NCBI GenBank assembly: GCA_029243585.1
Contig: JAQWRR010000108.1
Span: forward strand, 1 to 37,257
Direction of reading: 5' to 3'
DNA: 37,257 nt
From: Gammaproteobacteria bacterium
GTDB lineage: Bacteria; Pseudomonadota; Gammaproteobacteria; Steroidobacterales; Rariloculaceae
A program made the position numbers and the translations under genes. The notes under the pieces were generated by a model, which saw nothing but the letters and a program-made list of their open reading frames with translations, made no database searches and was not told the DNA's origin. Below, in pieces: positions 29,992-37,257 of this stretch. Positions within the stretch are counted from its first letter, which is position 1. Every line of letters starts with the position of its first letter.

Positions 29992-30852
29992 ATGAGTTGG
30001 TTTGATAAATTAATTTTATCTCGGGTTAAAACCGTGAAACCAAAAAGGACCGTGCCGGAGGGTCTATGGGTCAAATGCATGGGTTGCTCAGCGCAGCTTT
30101 ACAGAGCTGAACTTAAACGTAATCTCTTTGTTTGCCCTAAGTGTCAGCACCATATAAGGATTGGTGCGCGTGAACGCCTAGAGATGTTTCTCGATACCGA
30201 TTCTGGGTATGAGATTGCCGGTAAACTAGAGCCTCTGGATCCTCTGAAGTTTAGAGATAGCAAAAGATATAAAGACCGGTTATTAAAGGCGCAAAGTCAT
30301 ACCGGTGAGAAAGATGCCTTAGTAGTAATGGCTGGTAGTCTTAATTCAATCTCTATAGTAGCAGCAGCCTTTGAGTTTGAGTTTATGGCTGGATCTATGG
30401 GCTCTGTGGTGGGTGAGCGGTTTCGCCGGGCTGTGGATTATTGCCTTGAGTACAGGCGTCCTTTCGTTTGTTTTACGGCTAGTGGGGGTGCGCGAATGCA
30501 GGAGGCACTTTTCTCTTTACTCCAGATGGCTAAGACAAGCGCTGCTTTGGCGGAACTAGCCGAGGCAGAGTTGCCCTATATTTCAGTAATGACAGACCCA
30601 ACTACGGGAGGCGTATCAGCTAGTCTGGCACTCCTTGGGGACATTAATATTGCTGAACCCAATGCTCTGATTGGATTTGCAGGGCCTAGGGTTATTCAGC
30701 AAACGGTTGGAGAAACACTTCCGGAGGGTTTTCAGAGGGCTGAGTTTCTTCTTGAAAAAGGCGCTTTGGATATGATTGTTGATCGACGCAATGCCAGAGA
30801 TGAGATCGCTGGGCTGCTTGCAAAACTCATGGATCGGCCAAACCCTATTTGA
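29992..30852 (+). CDS. accD: Acetyl-CoA carboxylase carboxyltransferase subunit beta
   Basis: Zinc ribbon [72 protein letters not shown]. Confidence 0.98.
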   Translation: MSWFDKLILSRVKTVKPKRTVPEGLWVKCMGCSAQLYRAELKRNLFVCPKCQHHIRIGARERLEMFLDTDSGYEIAGKLEPLDPLKFRDSKRYKDRLLKAQSHTGEKDALVVMAGSLNSISIVAAAFEFEFMAGSMGSVVGERFRRAVDYCLEYRRPFVCFTASGGARMQEALFSLLQMAKTSAALAELAEAELPYISVMTDPTTGGVSASLALLGDINIAEPNALIGFAGPRVIQQTVGETLPEGFQRAEFLLEKGALDMIVDRRNARDEIAGLLAKLMDRPNPI

Positions 30853-32141
30853 ACGCTGATACCCCTATACAGTCATTAACCGTTGAGGACTGGCTCCAAT
30901 GGCTGGAAACATTGCACCCGAAAAAAATTGATATGAGCCTTGATCGGGTAACAACAGTTATAAAGAAACTTTCACTGACAACACCCCCTTACAAAATTAT
31001 TACCATCGGAGGAACTAATGGCAAGGGTTCTTGTGTGGCGTTATTGGAGGGTATTTATCGGGAGGCAGGATTTCAGGTGGGTGCATATAGTTCTCCTCAT
31101 CTTTGGCGTTTTAATGAACGAATTCGTTTTAATGCTATTGATATATCTGATGAGAAACTAATAGATTTATTCTTAGCCATAAATAATGCTCGAGGTAATA
31201 TCACTCTGTCTTATTTCGAGTATGCGACCCTTGCGGCGCTATTGTATTTTTCCTGGTCTGAAGCTGACATAGCACTACTAGAAGTAGGACTTGGTGGTCG
31301 TTTGGATGCGGTTAATGCGGTTGATGCAGATGCTAGTCTTTTGGTGAGCATAGCTATTGATCACCAGGAATGGCTGGGTGAGACTCGAGAGGAAATTGGT
31401 TATGAAAAGGCAGGAATAATGCGTCTTAAAAGACCCACGATTGTCGCTGAGCGTGATTGTCCGAAAAGCATCCTGAATTTTGCAGAACAAGTACAAGCAA
31501 AGGTTAAACGGATAGGCTATGAGTTTGACGGTACAGTGGATAAGACAGGCTGGACATACCATGATCTAAGTTGCAAAAAAGTAGGACTGCCCGTCCCGAA
31601 CTTCGGTGGTGATGAACAGCTAAATAATGCTGCGGGATGTGTAGCCATCGTTGAGTCTTTGCAAAATGAGTTACCTGTTAGCAACGATGCCTTGGTCTCA
31701 GGCTTAAAACATACACGACTAGAAGCACGTGCAGAGATATTAGAAATAGATGGAGTAACATGGATTTTTGATGTTGCTCATAACCCAGCAGCAGCAAGCG
31801 CTCTTTCCAAGGTTTTGGGTCGGTATCCAGTTGATGGAAGGACTCTAGCAATTGTAGCGATAATGGACGATAAGGATTTAATCGGTATCCTAGAGCCAAT
31901 GTTGCCAGAAGTTGATGAATGGTTAGTAACCCAGACTGGTGATGAACGTTCTGCATCTGCTGAGTCACTTAAAGAAGCATTAGGAGAGGGAGTCATTGTT
32001 ATCGCACATCCAGATATTGCTACGGCATGTGAACACGCTAAATATAATGTAAGCGAAGGAGATCGAGTCTTGGTTTTTGGGTCCTTTTATCTGGTAGGCC
32101 CCGCTATGTCGGCGCTTGGGCTATACTTCGGCTCGTCGTAG
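30849..32141 (+). CDS. folC: Bifunctional folylpolyglutamate synthase/dihydrofolate synthase (TTG start, 4-nt overlap with accD)
   Basis: [64 protein letters not shown]. Confidence 0.97.
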   Translation: MNADTPIQSLTVEDWLQWLETLHPKKIDMSLDRVTTVIKKLSLTTPPYKIITIGGTNGKGSCVALLEGIYREAGFQVGAYSSPHLWRFNERIRFNAIDISDEKLIDLFLAINNARGNITLSYFEYATLAALLYFSWSEADIALLEVGLGGRLDAVNAVDADASLLVSIAIDHQEWLGETREEIGYEKAGIMRLKRPTIVAERDCPKSILNFAEQVQAKVKRIGYEFDGTVDKTGWTYHDLSCKKVGLPVPNFGGDEQLNNAAGCVAIVESLQNELPVSNDALVSGLKHTRLEARAEILEIDGVTWIFDVAHNPAAASALSKVLGRYPVDGRTLAIVAIMDDKDLIGILEPMLPEVDEWLVTQTGDERSASAESLKEALGEGVIVIAHPDIATACEHAKYNVSEGDRVLVFGSFYLVGPAMSALGLYFGSS

Positions 32142-32161
32142 CCGGATAGGCATATTGCCAG

Positions 32162-32764
32162 ATGGAACGGAGTTTAAAGGAACGACTTATTGGTGCTGCG
32201 GTATTAGTAGCATTAGCGGTCTGGTTGATTCCTTGGGTATTAACTGGCCCAGTGTCCACTGTGGGAGTTGATTTTCCAGTAGATTTAGCTTTGCCTGTTG
32301 TTCAGAGCTCTGAAGAGACTCGTACTCAGGTCATAAATATTGATGAGAACCGTGAGCCATCAATATCATCATCCGGAAACAGTGTTGCTAGCGGAATCAA
32401 TCAGCCAGCTGGTTCAACAAGACTTGATGTAACACCGCAACCTGAATTTCAGATAAGCAACGAAAATAGTTCTCAAGAGGAAACGAGTTCTCTTGCTGAA
32501 GAAGAGCAACCCGTCTCTCAAGTTACGGATGAGGACACGTGGGTTGTGCAGGTAGGAAGTTTTGGAGAGTTAGAGAATGCGCAGAGGCAAGTTCAAAGGG
32601 TAGCTACTTATGGTTTTGAAGCTAGTGTTTCCAGTTTTTCAACCAGTGATCGTACTATGTTTAGGGTTAGGATTGGCCCTGCTTCTGCTCGGATTGATGC
32701 CGAAGCCGTTGCTTCCTCCTTAGTGATACATGGGTTTGTTCCTCAGGTTGTAAGCCAGGACTAA
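32162..32764 (+). CDS. dedD: SPOR-domain cell-division protein, DedD-like
   Basis: N-terminal TM, low-complexity linker, C-terminal SPOR domain (WVVQVGSFGELENAQRQVQRVATYGFEASVSS...RVRIGPAS); between folC and cvpA. Confidence 0.85.
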   Translation: MERSLKERLIGAAVLVALAVWLIPWVLTGPVSTVGVDFPVDLALPVVQSSEETRTQVINIDENREPSISSSGNSVASGINQPAGSTRLDVTPQPEFQISNENSSQEETSSLAEEEQPVSQVTDEDTWVVQVGSFGELENAQRQVQRVATYGFEASVSSFSTSDRTMFRVRIGPASARIDAEAVASSLVIHGFVPQVVSQD

Positions 32765-32784
32765 AAAAATGCAATGTGTTGTCA

Positions 32785-33273
32785 ATGTCTTGGGTTGATG
32801 TAGTAATTATATTGGGTTGTTTAGCATCTGCTGGTCTTGGCGTTTGGCGTGGGTTCATGAAAGAGGTGCTATCTTTAATAACCTGGCTAGCGGCTATTTG
32901 GCTTGCTTGGCGATTTGCATGGGTTATAGAACCGGCATTGAGTCAATGGGTAGCTGCACCAGAATTAACATTATGGTTAGCCCGATCAGCCATTTTTGTC
33001 ATGATTTTGGCAGTAGGAGGAATATTGTCTTGGTTTATCCGGAAGCTTCTTCTGCATCCTGTATTGAGTGGGACAGATCGACTATTGGGGGCCATATTTG
33101 GGTTAGGACGTGGTGTAATTGTTGTCGGTTTAGCGGTAATTTTACTCAGGTTTTTAGGATTAGAAGAGGATTCTAGGTGGCAAGAAGCAAGATTGAACCT
33201 CTATGGTGATCGTATTGCGGAAAGTATCCTTTATTATGCAGAGTTTGGCAGTAGGTATGCTCAGCAACAGTAA
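32785..33273 (+). CDS. cvpA: CvpA family membrane protein
   Basis: WVDVVIILGCLASAGLGVWRGFMKEVLSLITWLAAIWLAWRF; immediately before purF. Confidence 0.92.
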   Translation: MSWVDVVIILGCLASAGLGVWRGFMKEVLSLITWLAAIWLAWRFAWVIEPALSQWVAAPELTLWLARSAIFVMILAVGGILSWFIRKLLLHPVLSGTDRLLGAIFGLGRGVIVVGLAVILLRFLGLEEDSRWQEARLNLYGDRIAESILYYAEFGSRYAQQQ

Positions 33274-33291
33274 TTAATATAGACAAGGCTT

Positions 33292-34821
33292 ATGTGTGGA
33301 ATTGTTGGAATAGTCGGACAAGAGGCTGTTAATCAGCCTCTCTATGATGCTTTGAGTAGTCTCCAGCATAGAGGCCAGGATGCCGCTGGAATCATGACTG
33401 AGGATAATGGCAATCTGCATCTACGAAAAACTAATGGTCTGGTTCGTGATGTTTTTCAAGAACAGCATATGATGCGTTTGACTGGTAATGTTGGAATAGG
33501 GCATGTGAGGTACCCAACAGCTGGCAGTTCAAGTATGTCTGAGGCCCAACCGTTCTATGTTAACTCTCCGTATGGAATCGCACTTGCCCATAATGGAAAC
33601 CTAGTAAATACAGACGAGCTTAAGCGACTTGTCACTGAGAGTGATCACCGTCATCTCAATACCGACTCAGATACAGAAGTGTTAATCAATGTGTTTGCTC
33701 ATGAGTTAGGAAAGGGATCTGAAAAGGCATTAACGCCAACCGCAATTCTTAATGCAGTAGGTGAAGTTCATAGAAGATGCTCAGGCGCATATGCTGTTGT
33801 TGCAATGATTATTGGCTATGGGATTGTAGCCTTCCGTGACCCAAACGGTATAAGACCTTTAGTAGTGGGTTCAAGAAAAACGGGTGCTGGATTGGAGAGA
33901 ATAGTTGCTTCTGAGAGTGTAGCGCTTGATGCTCTTGGGTTTGCATTAGATCGTGACATATTGCCAGGAGAGGCAGTTTTTATTGATAAGAGCGGCAAGC
34001 TCCATAGTAGAGAAATTGTTAAGGAGCAATCCTATTCACCTTGTATTTTTGAATTTGTTTATTTTGCGCGCCCCGATTCAATTATTGATAAATTATCCGT
34101 GTATAAAGCCCGGTTACGTATGGGCGAAAAGCTTGCAGAAAAAATTCTTTACTTACGACCTGATCATGATATCGATGTGGTTGTTCCGGTGCCAGATACC
34201 TCTCGCACTGCTGCGGTTCAGGTTGCCCATGAGCTAGGGGTAAAGTATCGAGAGGGTTTCATTAAGAATCGCTATATTGGTAGAACATTTATTATGCCAG
34301 GGCAAGCAGAGCGGCAGGCCTCCGTGCGTCGAAAGCTTAACGCTATCGATCTTGAGTTTCGTGGAAAAAATGTTCTTCTCGTTGATGATTCCATTGTTCG
34401 AGGTACGACATCTAAACAGATTATAAATATGGCTCGTGAGTCGGGAGCTAACAAGGTTTACTTTGCTTCAGCTGCTCCACCGGTCCGCTATCCAAACGTT
34501 TATGGAATCGATATGCCGTCAGCAAGTGAACTTGTGGCTAATGGTCGAACTATAGAGGATATCCAAACAATAATTGGAGCGGATTGGCTTATATACCAGA
34601 ACCTTGAGGATCTTGAACAGGCTGTTTATCACGAAGAGGCAGATATAGATTTTTTTGATACATCCTGTTTCTCAGGAAAGTATGTGGCGGGGGATATAAG
34701 CCCTACATATTTAAATCAATTAGAGGTTGTGCGTTCAGATGCTGCGAAAGCTGAACGAAACGCCATGGTTAGAGACAAAGAGGATAGCGAGGATTTTCCA
34801 CAATCTACAGGCGTTGTTTAG
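33292..34821 (+). CDS. purF: Amidophosphoribosyltransferase
   Basis: [10 protein letters not shown]-terminal nucleophile, [13 protein letters not shown], PRTase motif [17 protein letters not shown]. Confidence 0.98.
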   Translation: MCGIVGIVGQEAVNQPLYDALSSLQHRGQDAAGIMTEDNGNLHLRKTNGLVRDVFQEQHMMRLTGNVGIGHVRYPTAGSSSMSEAQPFYVNSPYGIALAHNGNLVNTDELKRLVTESDHRHLNTDSDTEVLINVFAHELGKGSEKALTPTAILNAVGEVHRRCSGAYAVVAMIIGYGIVAFRDPNGIRPLVVGSRKTGAGLERIVASESVALDALGFALDRDILPGEAVFIDKSGKLHSREIVKEQSYSPCIFEFVYFARPDSIIDKLSVYKARLRMGEKLAEKILYLRPDHDIDVVVPVPDTSRTAAVQVAHELGVKYREGFIKNRYIGRTFIMPGQAERQASVRRKLNAIDLEFRGKNVLLVDDSIVRGTTSKQIINMARESGANKVYFASAAPPVRYPNVYGIDMPSASELVANGRTIEDIQTIIGADWLIYQNLEDLEQAVYHEEADIDFFDTSCFSGKYVAGDISPTYLNQLEVVRSDAAKAERNAMVRDKEDSEDFPQSTGVV

Positions 34822-34828
34822 TTCAGTG

Positions 34829-35566
34829 TTAATGAATCTGAGTAGTTGCTGACAGAGTTTTAAGCTGATACCCAGTCTTACCCCAACGAACTACGCTTCC
34901 CTCTTCATACCAATCCCCTAATACGATCCGAGTAGCGTCTGTTCCGTTTAACTCAAAATGGTGAATGTTTGGGCGATGTGTGTGACCATGCAGTAGTACC
35001 CTAACATCATATTTGAGCATGATATCTACCACGGTCTTTTGATTTACGTTCATTATCTCTGGTTTTTTTTGTGCGATGGCCTCCTTGCTGTGCTCACGAA
35101 TATTGTTAGCAATCGCTTTACGTTCTTGTAGAGTTTTAGAAAGAAAGTCTTGTTGCCAGTCTGGATCTCGCACCATAGATCTAAGTGCCATATAGGGCTC
35201 ATCATCTGTGCATAACAAGTCACCGTGAGTCAGAAGCACACGTGTTCCCTCAATTTCTAGAACTTCATACTCCTTTAATAATTTGCAGCCTGTGAGGTCA
35301 GCAAACCGTTTGCCAATAAGAAAATCACGATTTCCATGCATAAAAAAACATGGGACACCCCGTAGTTTAAGCTTTGTTAAAGCTTCTATTACAGGAGTAT
35401 TACCGAGCTCTTTATTGTCATCTCCGATCCAAACCTCAAATAGGTCGCCTAGTATGTACAGCGCATCAGCGTTTGATGCCTCTTGATCTATAAACCGAAG
35501 AAATTGCTGTATAGCAGCGGGTCGCTCTGAATCCAGGTGGAGATCAGAGATGAAGAGAATACTCAT
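34829..35566 (-). CDS. lpxH: UDP-2,3-diacylglucosamine diphosphatase
   Basis: FISDLHLDSERP, ILGDLFEVWIGDD, HGNRDFLIG, LTHGDLLCTDD, LHGHTHRPNIH. Confidence 0.96.
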   Translation of the reverse strand: MSILFISDLHLDSERPAAIQQFLRFIDQEASNADALYILGDLFEVWIGDDNKELGNTPVIEALTKLKLRGVPCFFMHGNRDFLIGKRFADLTGCKLLKEYEVLEIEGTRVLLTHGDLLCTDDEPYMALRSMVRDPDWQQDFLSKTLQERKAIANNIREHSKEAIAQKKPEIMNVNQKTVVDIMLKYDVRVLLHGHTHRPNIHHFELNGTDATRIVLGDWYEEGSVVRWGKTGYQLKTLSATTQIH

Positions 35567-35572
35567 TGGTAT

Positions 35573-36172
35573 TTACTCGTTAAGAATTTCAATACTCTCA
35601 ATTATGATGTTTTGTATCGGAACATCTCTTTCAAATATTCCCCTGGCTCCAACGTCTACATGGCCAATTTGATCAACGATTTCCATGCCTTCGACTATTT
35701 TTCCAAATACAGCAAAGCCCCAACGGGTTGGTCGAGGATTTAGATCTGTATTATCAGAGAGGTTGATATAGAATTGTGCCTTGCCTCCGTGTGGCTCGTT
35801 ACCTCGTGCAAGACCAATAGTTCCGCGAATATTACTGAGACCGTTTCCTGACTCATTCATAACGTTACCATCTTCAGGTGTCGGTTTTTCAACAAGGTCG
35901 CTGGTGAATCCACCTGTTTGTGCGACGAACCCTTGAATGACGCGATGAAAAATAGTCCCCTCATAGTGGCCTGCATTTACATAACTCAAAAAGTGTTCAA
36001 CCGTTAGGGGGGCTCTACCTATATCGAGTTCTACAACAAATGCCCCTAAATTCGTGACAAATCTAACTTGTGTGTCAGGTGGCAGCGTATCGTCTTCGGG
36101 CAATATAGGCTCTTGTGCGCTGGCCACACTGATGACCAAACCCATCAAAAGTAATAGTTTATTTAACCTCAT
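35573..36172 (-). CDS. Cyclophilin-type peptidyl-prolyl cis-trans isomerase with signal peptide (PpiA-like)
   Basis: MRLNKLLLLMGLVISVASAQE signal; FHRVIQGFVAQTGGF, KAQFYINLSDN, WGFAVFGKIVEGMEIVDQI. Confidence 0.92.
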   Translation of the reverse strand: MRLNKLLLLMGLVISVASAQEPILPEDDTLPPDTQVRFVTNLGAFVVELDIGRAPLTVEHFLSYVNAGHYEGTIFHRVIQGFVAQTGGFTSDLVEKPTPEDGNVMNESGNGLSNIRGTIGLARGNEPHGGKAQFYINLSDNTDLNPRPTRWGFAVFGKIVEGMEIVDQIGHVDVGARGIFERDVPIQNIIIESIEILNE

Positions 36173-36245
36173 GGTATATCTCTGCTATTTGTTGAGCTAC
36201 CAGATGATAACCGAAGCACGCCTTTCGGGTTGATTAAAATTATTT

Positions 36246-37100
36246 TTAGCCCGAACTAAGTTCTGCTGCATTTAGAGTGTTACTAATCAGTGTGGCTACG
36301 GTTATTGGGCCTACACCGCCTGGTACGGGGGTAATAAGACTAGCGCGTTTTTTTGCTCCTTCAAAATCCACATCACCGATCAGTTTCCCGTTCTCTAGGC
36401 GCGTAATGCCAATATCGATTACCACAGCACCAGATTTAATCCAGTCACCTGGTATTAACTCAGGCTTGCCCACCGCTACACAGAGAATATCAGCAGCGCG
36501 CACATGCTGTTCAAGATTTTTCGTTGAACCATGACAAATGGTTGTTGTAGCCCCCGCTAGTAACATTTCTAAGGCAAGTGGACGACCAACATGATTAGAG
36601 CGTCCAATAATCACCACATGCTGTCCAGTAATTTTGACAGCTGATCGTTGCAGGATAGTCATAACACCATATGGTGTGCACGGCCTTAAAACGGGAATGC
36701 CCTGGCTGAGCCGTCCCAGCGAGAAGGGGTGAAACCCATCGATATCTTTAGTCGGAGATATCCGCTCGCAGGCTAAATTTTCATCGATATGTTTAGGTAG
36801 AGGGGACTGCACAAGAATACCGTCTATATCTTTATTGGCATTAAGTGTATCGATTAGCTCAAGTAGGGTTTGCTGAGAAATGTCCCCAGCAAGTTCATGA
36901 TGAAAGGATTTAATTCCTGTTTCATCACAGGCTCTACGTTTATTGCGCACATAGATATGTGATGCGGGATCTTGTCCCACAAGAATAGTCGCCAGTCCAG
37001 GTGCTCGTAACCCTTCTGAGATTCGTGTCTTAATCTTTTTGGCCACTTCTGCTTGTATTTCTTGAGCAATGGCCTTGCCATCTATGATCTTAGTTAGCAT
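36246..37100 (-). CDS. folD: Bifunctional methylenetetrahydrofolate dehydrogenase/methenyltetrahydrofolate cyclohydrolase
   Basis: [74 protein letters not shown]. Confidence 0.98.
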   Translation of the reverse strand: MLTKIIDGKAIAQEIQAEVAKKIKTRISEGLRAPGLATILVGQDPASHIYVRNKRRACDETGIKSFHHELAGDISQQTLLELIDTLNANKDIDGILVQSPLPKHIDENLACERISPTKDIDGFHPFSLGRLSQGIPVLRPCTPYGVMTILQRSAVKITGQHVVIIGRSNHVGRPLALEMLLAGATTTICHGSTKNLEQHVRAADILCVAVGKPELIPGDWIKSGAVVIDIGITRLENGKLIGDVDFEGAKKRASLITPVPGGVGPITVATLISNTLNAAELSSG

Positions 37101-37208
37101 AAAGCTCTTTATTTTTAGAAGGGTACTGATTCTCGCATATCCAGTTATTTAACACTCGTAAATTGCGGCTTAGGGTTTAGGCTATTAAGATGGCATTGTA
37201 ATAAGGTT

Positions 37209-37257
37209 CGGGGCATAGCGCAGTCTGGTAGCGCATCTGCTTTGGGAGCAGAGGGTC
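37209..37257 (+). tRNA. tRNA-Pro, anticodon TGG (3' truncated by window edge)
   Basis: CGGGGCATAGCGCAGTCTGGTAGCGCATCTGCTTTGGGAGCAGAGGGTC: D-arm GCGCAG..TGGTAGCGC, anticodon stem TCTGC/GCAGA, loop TTTGGGA. Confidence 0.95.

Noticed and set aside
1-37257. CRISPR arrays, phage/integrase genes, transposases, toxin-antitoxin or secondary-metabolite genes
   Set aside because: None visible; nearly all sequence is accounted for by conserved housekeeping genes with short intergenic gaps.

Overview
The window is a near-continuous block of housekeeping genes from a probably gammaproteobacterial chromosome. The taxonomic guess rests on gene order: nrdR-ribD-ribE-ribBX-ribH-nusB-thiL and asd-fimV-truA-accD-folC-dedD-cvpA-purF. 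It starts inside purL and ends inside a tRNA-Pro(TGG). I saw no CRISPR array, phage, transposon or defence island. The best candidate for an under-described system is at about 12.6-15.1 kb. It is a three-gene unit: a rubrerythrin lacking the rubredoxin domain, a GlpC/HdrD-like Fe-S oxidoreductase with a degenerate second cysteine-rich domain, and a DUF3501 protein. A clear sigma70-type promoter precedes it, followed by two overlapping inverted repeats; one is a perfect 7-1-7 palindrome with Fur/PerR/Irr-type geometry. A GC-rich hairpin lies between the first two genes. Other points worth checking: a RibBX-type fusion with a zinc-site-less RibA domain, a signal-peptide-bearing F420-reductase-like Rossmann protein with a perfect palindrome next to its ribosome-binding site, the EF-P beta-lysylation genes bracketing efp, a sco-psd-epmA gene string, a short FimV, and the absence of trpFBA, pgpA/ribA and ispA/dxs from their usual places. 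All calls are from reading the sequence; no database search was run.
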